Origin: Streptomyces sp. HUAS CB01
Lineage (GTDB): Bacteria; Actinomycetota; Actinomycetes; Streptomycetales; Streptomycetaceae
Length of the DNA stretch: 64,000 nt
NCBI RefSeq assembly: GCF_030406905.1
Contig: NZ_CP129137.1
Span: forward strand, 4,298,001 to 4,362,000
Direction: 5' to 3'
Made by a program: the position numbers and the translations under genes. Each line of letters begins with the position of its first letter. Positions within the stretch are counted from its first letter, which is position 1. Below the pieces are notes generated by a model that searched no databases, had not been told where the DNA came from, and was given only the letters and a program-made list of their open reading frames with translations. This document shows, in pieces, positions 51,649 to 60,847 of this stretch.

Positions 51649-53658
51649 TCAGGCCGTGTCGCCCGTTCTGGTCAGTGCCCAGGAGGAGCGCACCGGCAAC
51701 ACGCGGGGGACGGCGCCTTCCTCCTCCGCCAGCATGCCGCCGGCGAACAGCCGGACCAGCGGGTGCATCCGGTACGCGTGTCCGCCGTGCCCGCGGACCA
51801 CGTCGGTCCAGTGGCCGGCGGCCAGGTCGGCGAGCAGTTCCTCGGCCTCCTCGACACCGGTGCCCAGGGCGCGGGCGGCCGTGCCGGCCGGTACCGGCTG
51901 CGGGCCGAGCGCCGAATGGAACCGCAGGGCCCGGCGGGCGGCGGGCTCCAGCCGGCGGTACGCCTCCAGCAGGCGGTCGCGCAACGACAGGTCCGAGAAG
52001 GCCAGTTCGGCCAGGGTCCGGTCGGGGTCGGCGAGCCGGCCGGCGTGCCGGGACAGCGGCCAGTGCGGCCGGGCCGCGGCCTTCGAGCCAGCGATGCGCA
52101 GGGCGAGGGGCAGCCCGGCGCAGACGTGGACCACGGCCGCGGCGGAGGCGGGTTCGGCGCCCGTCCGGGAGCGGCCCGCCAGCTTCTCGAACAGGTCCCG
52201 CGACTCGGGCGGCGAGAGCGGCGCCAGGACCGTTCGGCTCACTCCCTCCAGCGCGTACAGTCCCGAGCGGCTGGTGATCAGCACCGCGCACCCGTCGGTG
52301 ACGGGCAGCAGCGGACGCAGTCGGCGTTCGTCGGCAGCGTCGTCGAGCACCAGCAGCAGACGCCGGTCCGCGGTCCGGGTGCGCCAGGTGCGGACGCGCT
52401 CGTCGAGGGTGCCCGGGATCCGGTGCGCCGGCACGCCGACCAGTCGCAGAAGTTCGCCCAGGGCGTCCGCAGGGTCCAGCGGCTCGGGGCCGGAGCCGCG
52501 CAGGTCGAGGTGGATCTGCCCGTCCGGGTAGGAGCGCTTGACGCGGTGCGCCGTGTGGAGGGCGACGGCCGTCTTGCCGATGCCGGGCAGGCCGGTCACC
52601 ACATGGACGGCCTGGTCGGGGCGGCGCGGACGGCGGCCGGTCAGCGCCGTGCCCAGCCGCATCACTTCCTGGGCCCGCCCCGTGAAGTCGGCCGGTGCGG
52701 GCGGCAGTTCGGCGGGCCGGAGCGGGCGCTCCGGGCGCCGCGTCAGGGGCGTGGCCGCCCCCGGCGCCGCCGTGGCCACCGCCCGCGGCGTGACGGCGAC
52801 CGGCTCTCGTGCCGCCGGTGCCACGGCGGGCGCGGGCGGTACGGACGCCTCCGGTGCGGTGCCCCGGGAGCCGCGCGGAGAGCGCGGCAGCAGGGACGGA
52901 TGTCCGGTCAGCAACGCCTGGTGCAGACGGCGGAGTTCGGCCGAGGGCTCCAGACCGAGTTCGTCGGCGAGCGTGGCCCTGGCCGCCCGGTAGGCGGCGA
53001 GCGCGTCCGCCTGCCGCCCCGCCCGGTACAGCGCCGTCATCAGCTGACCGCGCAGGCCCTCGCGCAGCGGGTCGGTGGCGATGAGCGCGATGAGTTCGGG
53101 GATGAGCTCGGCGTGCCGTCCCAGCTCCAGATCGGCGTCGATACGGCGTTCCAGGGTGACGAGGCGCTCCTCCTCCAGCCGGTCGCGCTCGACGTCGGCG
53201 AGCGGGTCGCAGACACCGCCCAGCGCCGCGCCCCGCCAGACGGCGAGGGCGCGGCGCAGTTCACCGGCGGCGGTCGCCGGGTCGCCGGCGGCCAGTGCCT
53301 CGGCGCCCCGCGCGGCCCGCTCCTGGAACTCCAGCAGGTCGACGCGTACGCCGTGGTCCGGCAGCCCGATGAGGTAGCCGGGGCGGCGGCGCTCCACGTC
53401 GACGTCGGGGCCCAGCAGCCGGCGGACGCGGGAGGCGTACGTGTGGAGCTGGGCCGTGCAGGTGGAGGGCGGGCGGTCGTCCCAGAGCAGAGCCGCCAGC
53501 CGGGTGTCGCTGACGACGCGGCCCCGGGCGAGGAGCAGCGCGGCGAGTACGGTGCGGGGCTTGGGCCCGCCGAGTTTGACCGGGGCGCCGCCGCGATGGG
53601 CCTCGACCGGGCCGAGCAGGTTCAGATGCAGGGTCTCCGTGGAGGCCGACGCGGTCAC
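51649..53658 (-). CDS. SARP-family regulator with NB-ARC domain
   Basis: A 669-residue AfsR-like activator: winged-helix DNA-binding domain (LNLLGPVEAHRGG, LGGPKPRTVLAALLL; 1-95), bacterial transcriptional activation domain (about 100-250, ending EPSAELRRLHQALL), a Pro/Ala linker, and an NB-ARC ATPase domain (P-loop GLPGIGKTAVAL, Lys362; LLLVLDDAADERRL) reaching the C-terminus. The sensory TPR region of full AfsR is missing. GTG 53658 overlaps the stop of the upstream peptide gene (GTGA); ATG 53667 is an alternative. Likely regulator of the surrounding cluster. Confidence 0.88.
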   Translation of the reverse strand: MTASASTETLHLNLLGPVEAHRGGAPVKLGGPKPRTVLAALLLARGRVVSDTRLAALLWDDRPPSTCTAQLHTYASRVRRLLGPDVDVERRRPGYLIGLPDHGVRVDLLEFQERAARGAEALAAGDPATAAGELRRALAVWRGAALGGVCDPLADVERDRLEEERLVTLERRIDADLELGRHAELIPELIALIATDPLREGLRGQLMTALYRAGRQADALAAYRAARATLADELGLEPSAELRRLHQALLTGHPSLLPRSPRGSRGTAPEASVPPAPAVAPAAREPVAVTPRAVATAAPGAATPLTRRPERPLRPAELPPAPADFTGRAQEVMRLGTALTGRRPRRPDQAVHVVTGLPGIGKTAVALHTAHRVKRSYPDGQIHLDLRGSGPEPLDPADALGELLRLVGVPAHRIPGTLDERVRTWRTRTADRRLLLVLDDAADERRLRPLLPVTDGCAVLITSRSGLYALEGVSRTVLAPLSPPESRDLFEKLAGRSRTGAEPASAAAVVHVCAGLPLALRIAGSKAAARPHWPLSRHAGRLADPDRTLAELAFSDLSLRDRLLEAYRRLEPAARRALRFHSALGPQPVPAGTAARALGTGVEEAEELLADLAAGHWTDVVRGHGGHAYRMHPLVRLFAGGMLAEEEGAVPRVLPVRSSWALTRTGDTA

Positions 53659-53861
53659 GGGCCCCATATGTTGCCGTTCTTCGCCTGGTGGGCGGGCTTG
53701 CCGTGCGGGCCGCCGGCCACGGTCACGGCGCCGCGCTCCGGGGACGCCCCGTGGGCGCCGGCGGCAGCCGCTCCGGCCACCGTCCCGGGTCCCAGGAGGA
53801 CGGCGGCGAGCGCGGCCGCCGCGAGCGCCGTCTTGTGCTGGGCACTGAGGAAAGTCTGCAT
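53655..53861 (-). CDS. Small secreted peptide coupled to the SARP gene
   Basis: A 68-residue product with a classical signal peptide (LSAQHKTALAAAALAAVLL, Ala-x-Ala near 30-34) and a mature region of about 35 residues rich in Gly/His/Ala, ending AKNGNIWGP. ATG 53861 has AGGGGGGA 2-3 nt upstream. The stop overlaps the SARP start by 4 nt, so the two are translationally coupled. No homologue is recognised. It could be a signalling peptide read back by the regulator, or a cell-wall peptide; this is inference. Confidence 0.72.
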   Translation of the reverse strand: MQTFLSAQHKTALAAAALAAVLLGPGTVAGAAAAGAHGASPERGAVTVAGGPHGKPAHQAKNGNIWGP

Positions 53862-54163
53862 GGTCCCCCCTGGACACATCGGCTGAGCAGATCGGTCCCG
53901 GTACGCAGGCCGGTCGTGCCGGCCTGGTTTGCGCGCCTTTCCCCGTCGATCGGCGCTCTGTCCCGGTGGGACCACTCTGCTCGGGGACGGCGGCCTTGCC
54001 CAGAGGTTTCTCGTGTCAGGGACCTGCAATGGCAGCACGAGGACACGTCCGCCGGCCCGGGCCCCGTGCCGGAGCGGGCCGGCGGCAGGGCTCGCCGTCC
54101 GTGACGGCCAGCGGTCTCCACCGGGCTGTCGTGGGGCCCTCCGGGGGCCGTGCCCGTCGGCGG

Positions 54164-54487
54164 TCAGCCGTCCAGGCCCAGCAGTTCCACCAGCAGGGTC
54201 AGCGGCATCGCCGAGAGCCTTCGGAACCGCAGGCCCCCGGTCGTGCAGCGCCCCAGCACCGTGTCGGCGGCACGCTCCGACTCGGTGAGCGTGAGATGGG
54301 AGAGGAAGAGCACGACGTCGAGGGACGGCGCCGCCTCCCGGGGCGGCGCTCCGGCGGACGGCGGCCCCGGCTGGACGTAGATGTGCTCCACCCCGTCGCC
54401 GGGACGGGCCGCCTGCGACAGCAGGGCCCGCACATCGGCGGGGGAGAGGCGAGTGGTGGATTCCAGCCGGATGTCTACGAGATACAC
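54164..54487 (-). CDS. Hypothetical small soluble protein
   Basis: A 107-residue protein (VYLVDIRLESTTRLSPADVR, GDGVEHIYVQPGPPSAG, SLDVVLFLSHLTL) with alternating strands and helices. GTG 54487 has only a weak GGGG upstream; the in-frame extension upstream lacks coding bias. It is divergent from the LuxR-type gene. The 302 bp between it and the peptide gene hold that operon's promoter and no other gene. Unknown function. Confidence 0.6.
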   Translation of the reverse strand: MYLVDIRLESTTRLSPADVRALLSQAARPGDGVEHIYVQPGPPSAGAPPREAAPSLDVVLFLSHLTLTESERAADTVLGRCTTGGLRFRRLSAMPLTLLVELLGLDG

Positions 54488-54705
54488 GGTCGCCCCGCCG
54501 CGCCGGCCCGGACCGCTGTCCGGGTCACCGAGGCGCTGTTGTTTCCGGGACCTGCGACGGGAGTAACAACCGTGTCCCCGGGGCCCGAAACGCTGCCGTC
54601 CGGAATCGGCCATCGCGTAGAGTGTGCGGCCGCATCCGCGTCCGTGACCACGCGCGCGGAAGTGATGTGCGGTGCGACCCACCGCCGCCCTGGGGGAGGG
54701 GAACC

Positions 54706-55701
54706 ATGCTCGGTCGATTGGGGATCGGCCCGGATGAGGAAGCGGTATACCGCGCCATGCTCAAGGACGGCCCGGGGGCCGTTTCCGGTCTCGCGGAGGC
54801 CTTGGGATGGCCCGAGGCACGTGCGCGCTCGGCCCTGGACCGGCTGGCCGCACTGTCCCTCGTGCGGCCGTCGGCGGACGGCGGCCCGGGCCGCCTCGTC
54901 GACCCGGAGCTGGGCCTGACGTCGCTGCTCGCGAGCCAGGAGACCGAACTCCTGGAGCGGGAACGGCAGATCAGGGCGAGCCGGGTCGCGGTGGCCGGGA
55001 TGCTCGCCGACCTCCGCGCCACCGGCGGGCAGGACGTCACCGAGGTGCAGAAGCTGCGGACCATGGACCAGATCCAGTCGAAGATCGAGCATCTGGCCGA
55101 GACCTGTACCAGCGAGATAGCGGCGTTCGTCCCCGGCGGGGGCCAGAGCGAGGAGCACCTGGAGGCCGCCCGGCCGCTGGACACCTCGACCAGCGACCGG
55201 GGGGTCCGCCTCCGGTACATCTTCCTCGACAGTTGCCGCAACTCCCCTGCGACCAGGGAGTACGTGGCCTGGCTGGGGGAGCGCGGAGGTCTGGTGCGCA
55301 CCGTGCCCCGGCTGCCGCTGCGCATGCTCATCTACGACCGCAGCAGGGCGATCGTGCCGATGGACCCGACCGCGGCCGACATGGGGGCACTGGTGCTGGA
55401 CGGCACCGGCGCGCTGACCGCGCTGCTGGCCCTCTTCGAGCAGACCTGGCAGCAGGCGCAGCCGCTCGGCGAGAGCGCGGCCGAAGCCGTGTCCGGCACC
55501 GGCAACCCCCTGACCCCACCGGAGCGGGCCGTGCTCGACCTGCTCACGGAAGGGCTGACGGACGAGGCCATAGCCCGCCAACTGGGCGTTTCCGTACGGA
55601 CCATACGGCGCGTCACCGCCGACCTGATGCAGCGCCTGGGGGCGCGCAGCCGCTTCGAGGCGGGCGTGCTCGCCACCAGCAAGGGCTGGGTGAACGTGTG
55701 A
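54706..55701 (+). CDS. LuxR-type regulator with TrmB-like N-terminus
   Basis: A 331-residue regulator. Residues 1-65 form a TrmB-like winged helix (IGPDEEAVYRAMLKDGPGAV), followed by a helical linker with a GGQDVTEVQKLRTMDQIQSK segment, a PLD-like sensory domain (about 125-250) and a C-terminal LuxR HTH (LTPPERAVLDLLTEGLTDEA, IARQLGVSVRTIRRVTADLM). This architecture is common beside Streptomyces biosynthetic genes. ATG 54706 has GGGGAGGGG 5 nt upstream. Effector unknown. Confidence 0.87.
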   Translation: MLGRLGIGPDEEAVYRAMLKDGPGAVSGLAEALGWPEARARSALDRLAALSLVRPSADGGPGRLVDPELGLTSLLASQETELLERERQIRASRVAVAGMLADLRATGGQDVTEVQKLRTMDQIQSKIEHLAETCTSEIAAFVPGGGQSEEHLEAARPLDTSTSDRGVRLRYIFLDSCRNSPATREYVAWLGERGGLVRTVPRLPLRMLIYDRSRAIVPMDPTAADMGALVLDGTGALTALLALFEQTWQQAQPLGESAAEAVSGTGNPLTPPERAVLDLLTEGLTDEAIARQLGVSVRTIRRVTADLMQRLGARSRFEAGVLATSKGWVNV

Positions 55702-55788
55702 CCGCCGGCTTCCCATGACCGCCGAAACCCGACGCACCACGCCTGCCCCCGATCCGGTCGCTCCTTCGCCGAACGGTGCCAGCGGGTT

Positions 55789-56769
55789 CTACATTTCCTC
55801 TGCACCGGCGAGTTGCAGGCCCTCCAGACCGGCGGCCGACCGGGTCCGGAACCAGTCGATCGTCGCGGTCAGTCCGCGCTCCGTCGTGAACCGCGCCGTC
55901 CAGCCGAGCCCTTCGCGCGCCTTCGTGGTGTCGGGCCGGCGGATCGACGGATCGTCCGTGGGGCGCGGCACGTGCACGATGCCGGAGGCGGACCCGGTGA
56001 GCTCCCGGATCCACTCGGCGAGCCTGAGGACCGAGATCTCCTCCTGGTTCCCGAGGTTGACGGGCCCCGCCAGGTCCGACTCCGTCATGCGGACGATGCC
56101 GTCGATCAGGTCGGGCACGTAGCACAGCGAGCGCGTCTGCGAGCCGTCGCCGGCCACGGTGATCGGCCGCCCGGCGAGTGCCTGCCGGATGAAGGTGGGC
56201 ACGGCGCGGCCGTCGTGGGCGCGCATCCTCGGCCCGTACGTGTTGAAGATCCGGACGATGCCGGTGTCGACGCCGTGCGTGCGGCGGTACGCCATCGTGA
56301 TCGCCTCGGCGTACCGCTTGGCCTCGTCGTACACCGAACGCGGCCCCACCGGGTTGACGTTGCCCCAGTAGGACTCCGGCTGGGGGTGCACCAGTGGGTC
56401 GCCGTACGTCTCCGAGGTGGAGGCGAGAACGAACCGCGCGCCCTTCGCCCGGGCCAGGTCCAGCAGGTGCCGGGTGCCCTCGGAGCCCACCCGCAGGGTC
56501 TCCAGCGGCAGTTCGAGGTAGTCGACCGGAGAGGCGGGGGAGGCCAGGTTCAGCACGGCGTCGACCGGGCCCTCGATCGCCGGCGGTCCCGCCGTGACAT
56601 CGGCCTCCACCAGCCGGAACGCGTCGCCGACGAGATGAGCCACGTTCTCGGGGGACCCGGTGACGAAATTGTCGACGCAGAAGACCCGCCAGCCGTCCGC
56701 GAGCAGCCGTTCGCACAGATGCGAGCCGAGAAAACCCGCACCGCCGGCCACAACCGCTGTTCTCGTCAT
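55789..56769 (-). CDS. UDP-glucuronate decarboxylase-like SDR (UDP-xylose synthase)
   Basis: A 326-residue extended SDR. It has the NAD motif [10 protein letters not shown], the active-site [10 protein letters not shown] with YDEAKRYAE (Tyr-x3-Lys), and UXS-type features ([32 protein letters not shown]). The likely reaction is UDP-GlcA to UDP-xylose, which fits with ugd nearby. An epimerase role is the main alternative. ATG 56769 has GGAGG 10 nt upstream. It diverges from the halogenase-like operon; the shared 325-bp region carries four TCAC motifs. Confidence 0.85.
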   Translation of the reverse strand: MTRTAVVAGGAGFLGSHLCERLLADGWRVFCVDNFVTGSPENVAHLVGDAFRLVEADVTAGPPAIEGPVDAVLNLASPASPVDYLELPLETLRVGSEGTRHLLDLARAKGARFVLASTSETYGDPLVHPQPESYWGNVNPVGPRSVYDEAKRYAEAITMAYRRTHGVDTGIVRIFNTYGPRMRAHDGRAVPTFIRQALAGRPITVAGDGSQTRSLCYVPDLIDGIVRMTESDLAGPVNLGNQEEISVLRLAEWIRELTGSASGIVHVPRPTDDPSIRRPDTTKAREGLGWTARFTTERGLTATIDWFRTRSAAGLEGLQLAGAEEM

Positions 56770-56881
56770 CGTTTGTTTTCCTCCCTGGAATCGCACGGCA
56801 CATCCGTGGCGGAGTTCCATGAGTCCCCCGCTTCTTTTGGGATTTGACCGCAACGGACCGGCTCCTGCAAGCGTGTGTATT

Positions 56882-56957
56882 TCACCGGCAAGGGGCTCGT
56901 GATTTCCTCACGGGACATGTGAGATCTTCACGCCCGGCCACGTGGTGGCTTCCTCAC
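56882..56957. promoter_or_regulatory. Four spaced TCAC motifs in a divergent promoter region
   Basis: TTCACCGGC, CTCACGGGA, TTCACGCCC and CTCACCCGT have TCAC starting at 56882, 56908, 56928 and 56954 (spacings 26, 20, 26), all on the same strand between the decarboxylase-like and halogenase-like genes. Such direct repeats suit a SARP-type activator, but binding is inferred. Confidence 0.35.
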
Positions 56958-57094
56958 CCGTAATCGGTGAAGCCGGCACTACCGGACCGCGGGGGCGATC
57001 GGAAGAATCGAGGCGTCAACAGCGGAGAGCGGGCCGGCGCCGAGTCGCCGGGATTCCGGGAATTCCGCGTCTTCTATTCGAGGGGACGGCCACT

Positions 57095-57850
57095 GTGTCG
57101 CAGAACAGCATCACCGCCGAGAATGTGGAAGAGCTGATCGCGAAGAACATCGCGGAGCGGTTCGCCGACGACCACGAGGTGCTCGGGCTCTCCCAGCACT
57201 TCCGCCGCGAGGGCTACGTCAAGCTCCCCGGCCTGGTCTCCGCGGACGTCTTCGCCGCGGTCGCCCAGGAGACCCACGAGCTGATCGACACCCACCAGAA
57301 GCGCATCGACATCCGGCTCAAGGAGACCGGTGACTCCCCGCGCTACATGTCCACGGTCGGCCAGAAGTCCATCGCCACGGACGGCTCGCTGATCCCCGCC
57401 GTGTACGAGTCGCCGGCACTGAAGGGCTTCCTGTCCCGCCTGGCCAAGGAGGAGGTCATGGGCTGCCCGTGGGACGAGGAGAAGTACATCATCACCCGCC
57501 AGCACCAGAAGGGTGACACCCACGGCTGGCACTGGGGCGACTTCAGCTTCACCGTCATCTGGCTGATCGAGGCCCCGTCGCTGGAGTACGGCGGCATGCT
57601 GCAGTGCGTTCCGCACACGGACTGGAACAAGGACGACCCGCGCGTCGAGGAGTACCTGCAGAAGCACCCGATCCGCAGCTACGGCCACGCCAAGGGCGAC
57701 CTCTACTTCCTGCGTTCGGACACCACGCTGCACCGCACGGTCCCGCTGAACGCCGACAAGACCCGCATCATCCTCAACACCTGCTGGGCCAGCCGCGCTG
57801 ACCAGCAGAAGGCGACCACGCACGAGACCATGAACGCGATGTTCGACTGA
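57095..57850 (+). CDS. BesD-like Fe(II)/2-oxoglutarate enzyme, candidate halogenase
   Basis: A 251-residue Fe/2OG enzyme. The metal motif reads H146-W147-G148, where hydroxylases have HxD or HxE; the distal ligand is His213 (TTLHRTVPL) and the 2OG-binding Arg is probably Arg224 (KTRIIL). Gly in the third ligand position is the mark of radical halogenases, where chloride fills the site. With a constant offset of 9, the BesD residues I remember (R74, E120, H134, H137, G139, D140, H204, N219) match R83, E129, H143, H146, G148, D149, H213 and N228. T221 becomes Cys230, and the C-terminal Trp is not at the equivalent place, so the substrate may not be lysine. GTG 57095 has GAGGGG 9 nt upstream. 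It heads the operon. Confidence 0.82.
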   Translation: MSQNSITAENVEELIAKNIAERFADDHEVLGLSQHFRREGYVKLPGLVSADVFAAVAQETHELIDTHQKRIDIRLKETGDSPRYMSTVGQKSIATDGSLIPAVYESPALKGFLSRLAKEEVMGCPWDEEKYIITRQHQKGDTHGWHWGDFSFTVIWLIEAPSLEYGGMLQCVPHTDWNKDDPRVEEYLQKHPIRSYGHAKGDLYFLRSDTTLHRTVPLNADKTRIILNTCWASRADQQKATTHETMNAMFD

Positions 57851-57885
57851 CCCGGACCGGGCGCGAACAGAAAAGGCGACGGACG

Positions 57886-58884
57886 ATGGCCAGGATGCCT
57901 GCCACGCTTTCGATCACCGCGATGGTGCCCTGTTTCAACGAGGAGGAATGCATAGAGCAGGCATACCTGCGCATCAAGGAGGAGGTGTACCGGTACGGGG
58001 ATGCCGAAATCCTCTTCGTCGACGACGGAAGCACGGACGGCACCCTCGGCATCATCAAGCGCATCGCCCGCGACGACCCGCGCGTCAGCTACATCTCGTT
58101 CGCCCGCAATTTCGGACTCGAATCGGCCTTCACCGCCGGCTTCTCGTACGCGTCGAAGGAATGGACCGTACAGCTGGACGCCGATCTGCAGTCGCCGCCC
58201 GAGGAGCTCCACAAGCTGGTCCGGCGGGCCGTGGAGGAGGACCACGACGCGGTGTTCGCGGTCCGGACCGGCCGGCAGGACCCCTGGTACCGCCGGCTGG
58301 GCACGGTCGGTCACCAGGCCATCGCCACCCGGATCCTCGGCATCGAACTGCCGGTCCACGCCTCGGTGTTCCGGGTGGTGCGCACCTCGGTGGCCCGCAA
58401 GGTCGCGGAATGCAAGGTCAGCACCCCCTACTTCATCGCGACCCTGCCGCTGATCGGCGCGCGGTACGCCACGGTGCAGACGGCGCACGCGCCGCGCGCC
58501 GCCGGACGGGCCAAATGGTCGCTGGGGAAGCTGTTCCGGCACGCCGCCGATCTCTTCGTCGGCTTCTCCTACCGGCCGCTCACCCTCATCTACCTCGCGG
58601 CGCTGGGCGCCGCGGCGGCGGCCGTGGCGCTGACCGCGGCCGGCAGCGGGGTACAGCCGCTGGCACTGGCCTCCGTCCTGCTGCACACGGCGGGACTGGG
58701 CGCCCTCGCCCTGCTCGCCCGCTACATGGTGCGGGTCATGCGGGGCAGCGCCGGGCTGCCCCGCTACCAGATCCGCGAGGCCAACGTGCCCGTCCGGCCG
58801 CAGGACGACCTCTACGCCTACCGAAACGAGTCCACCGGCCGGGCGGCGCCCGCGCCGCTGCTCCAGACAGGGAACCTGCCATGA
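57886..58884 (+). CDS. DPM1/GtrB-like membrane glycosyltransferase
   Basis: A 332-residue family-2 glycosyltransferase. The GT-A domain shows MVPCFNEEECIE, ILFVDDGSTDGTL, DADLQSPPEEL (DxD-type metal site) and ARNFGLESAF; two C-terminal membrane helices (about 225-285) anchor it. Such enzymes transfer a sugar to polyprenyl phosphate at the inner membrane face. ATG 57886 is 35 bp after the halogenase-like gene; ATG 57895 is possible. Its stop overlaps the ATP-grasp start (ATGA). Confidence 0.9.
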   Translation: MARMPATLSITAMVPCFNEEECIEQAYLRIKEEVYRYGDAEILFVDDGSTDGTLGIIKRIARDDPRVSYISFARNFGLESAFTAGFSYASKEWTVQLDADLQSPPEELHKLVRRAVEEDHDAVFAVRTGRQDPWYRRLGTVGHQAIATRILGIELPVHASVFRVVRTSVARKVAECKVSTPYFIATLPLIGARYATVQTAHAPRAAGRAKWSLGKLFRHAADLFVGFSYRPLTLIYLAALGAAAAAVALTAAGSGVQPLALASVLLHTAGLGALALLARYMVRVMRGSAGLPRYQIREANVPVRPQDDLYAYRNESTGRAAPAPLLQTGNLP

Positions 58885-60152
58885 CAAAGCCTCACATCCT
58901 CGTGCTGGGCGGAGGCGAGGACCAGCTGCCCGCCTACCACGGGGCGCGCCGCCTCGGGTACGGAGTCGTCGGCGTCGACCAGCGCCCGGACGCCCTCGGC
59001 GCGTCCGCCGCCGATCTGTTCCTGTGCATGACCACCCGGGACCCGGAGCGGATCGCCGCCATGGTCGGCCATCTCGAGATCGCCGCGGTGATCTCACCCG
59101 CGAGCGACGCCGCCCAGGAGTCGGTGGCCGAACTGAGCCGGCTGCTGGGGACCCCGCACCAGCCCGCGCCGGACGCGGTCCGGGCCTCGGTCGACAAGGG
59201 ATACTTCCACGAGGTGCTGGAGCGGCTCGGACTGCCCACGTACGCCTACATCCAGTCCGCCGACCCGGTGGAGCTGCGAGTCGCCGCCGCCGCGCTGCCG
59301 CTGCCCGTGATCGTGAAGCCGAGCGACTCCTCCGGCAGCAAGGGCGTCCGGGTCGTCGCCGACCAGGCCGCACTGCCCGAGGCCGTCGAGGAGGCCCGCA
59401 GGTACTCCTTCTCGGGCGAGGTGATCGTCGAGGAGATGCTGCTCGGCAGGCATCTCTCCGCCGAGGCGTTCCTCCGCGACGCCAGGCTGGCGACCATCGC
59501 GGTCACCGAGCGCGGCACCACCGGGGCGCCCCACATGATCACGACCGGTCACACGGTCCCGGCCGAGCTGGCGCCGGCCACGGAGATCGCCCTGCGCTCC
59601 ATGGTCATGGACATCTGCGGCGCGCTCGGGCACACGGACGGCCCGGTGAACTTCGACTTCGTCGTCGACCGCACCGAGGAGATCCGCTTCATCGAGATGG
59701 GCGCCCGGCTCGGCGGCAACGGCATGCCGCTGCTCGTCCGGCACGCGTACGGCATCGACACCTACGAGGCCGCGCTCCGCCTCGCCCTCGGCCTCCCCTT
59801 CGAACTGCAGCCACGCCACGACAAGAAGACGGCGCTGCAGATCCTGACCACCGACACCGACGGCGTCCTGCGCACCGTGGAGGGGGCCGACGAGGTCCGC
59901 GCACTGCCGCAGACCGCCGAGCTGAGGCTGTTCGCGGGCCCCGGCAGCCGGGTGCGGCGCTACACCCAGGCGGGTCACAAGCTCGGCTACCTGCTGCTGG
60001 TCGCCGACACCTACGGCGAGCTCCGGGAGGCGCAGGCCAGGGCGAGGTCCCTGCTCCGCTTCGGCGTGGAGCCCGACGCCCCGCGCAACCCCGCACCCGC
60101 CCCGGCGGCCGCGGCCCCCATCCCCACCGATCTGCTTACGGAGAAGCGTTGA
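58881..60152 (+). CDS. ATP-grasp carboxylate-amine ligase
   Basis: A 423-residue ATP-grasp enzyme. It has an N-terminal Rossmann-like domain (HILVLGGGEDQLPAY), the glycine-rich loop VKPSDSSGSKGVR, VNFDFVVD and the Mg site FIEMGARLGGNGMP. Family members join a carboxylate to an amine through an acyl phosphate. BesA, the ligase of the BesD pathway, is of this superfamily, so ligation of a halogenated amino acid is an attractive inference. Start and stop overlap the neighbours by 4 nt. Confidence 0.9.
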   Translation: MTKPHILVLGGGEDQLPAYHGARRLGYGVVGVDQRPDALGASAADLFLCMTTRDPERIAAMVGHLEIAAVISPASDAAQESVAELSRLLGTPHQPAPDAVRASVDKGYFHEVLERLGLPTYAYIQSADPVELRVAAAALPLPVIVKPSDSSGSKGVRVVADQAALPEAVEEARRYSFSGEVIVEEMLLGRHLSAEAFLRDARLATIAVTERGTTGAPHMITTGHTVPAELAPATEIALRSMVMDICGALGHTDGPVNFDFVVDRTEEIRFIEMGARLGGNGMPLLVRHAYGIDTYEAALRLALGLPFELQPRHDKKTALQILTTDTDGVLRTVEGADEVRALPQTAELRLFAGPGSRVRRYTQAGHKLGYLLLVADTYGELREAQARARSLLRFGVEPDAPRNPAPAPAAAAPIPTDLLTEKR

Positions 60153-60817
60153 CCACGCTCCGGCGCCATGCGCCCTTCCTGGTTCTGACCGCGCTCAGCC
60201 TCGTCTTCGCCGGCATCGTGTGGTTCGCCATGCCGCACGACCGCGAGGTCAAGAGCCTCGCCATCATGCTGTTCAAGCTGGTGCCCTTCGTCCTCGCCGC
60301 CGAGGCGATCGCCCAGCTCGACCCGGAGTGGGCCAAGAAGCTCAGACTGCACCTCGTCGTGCCGCTGTGCTTCCTGCTCTACTTCACCTACTTCGTGCCG
60401 AAGATCTTCTTCTACGCGGAGAACCACCCCGAGCTGTACTACTACGTCCTCACGCTCACGCCGTTCCTGATCCTGACCTTCGCCTTCTGCTTCCGGATCG
60501 GCGGCGGCGCGGCCCATCTGGTGCGCCGGCTCGCCTACGCGATGCTCCTGCTGATGCTCTCCGGTCTGGAGGACCTCGCGTACCTCACGGTCAACGACCA
60601 CACCGACCCGCAGTGGCAGACCATCCCCGAGGTGTGGACCTGGGCCTCCCACATGACGGTCCGGCTCGGCCACCCGGCCAGCAAGTACGAGGCGTTCGCG
60701 CTGATCATCACGCACGTCGTGCTCGCCCTGTTCGTGCTGCTCGCCCCGACCCGCTGGTTCAGCGCGCTCGGCCGGTTCCTGCCGCGCCGCTCCGCCGTGT
60801 CCCGCACCGCCGCCTGA
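60149..60817 (+). CDS. Polytopic membrane protein of unknown function
   Basis: A 222-residue protein with about six hydrophobic segments (FLVLTALSLVFAGIVWF, LVVPLCFLLYFTYFV, VLTLTPFLILTFAF, YAMLLLMLSGL, AFALIITHVVLALFVLL) and a charged loop around SGLEDLAYLTVNDH. The TTG start at 60149 overlaps the ATP-grasp stop (TTGA), with GGAG upstream. No family is recognised. Operon context suggests a role in lipid-linked glycan handling. Confidence 0.8.
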   Translation: MTTLRRHAPFLVLTALSLVFAGIVWFAMPHDREVKSLAIMLFKLVPFVLAAEAIAQLDPEWAKKLRLHLVVPLCFLLYFTYFVPKIFFYAENHPELYYYVLTLTPFLILTFAFCFRIGGGAAHLVRRLAYAMLLLMLSGLEDLAYLTVNDHTDPQWQTIPEVWTWASHMTVRLGHPASKYEAFALIITHVVLALFVLLAPTRWFSALGRFLPRRSAVSRTAA

Positions 60818-60847
60818 CGGCCCCGCCGCCGAAGGGGAGATGACGAG

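Noticed and set aside
57518..57541. Conventional HxD triad in the Fe/2OG enzyme using His143 or Asp149
   Set aside because: His143-Gly-Trp also lacks an acid, and Asp149 is at H+3 rather than H+2. The 67-residue spacing and surrounding residues fit His146-x-Gly148 as the BesD-type site, with Asp149 equal to a substrate-binding Asp.
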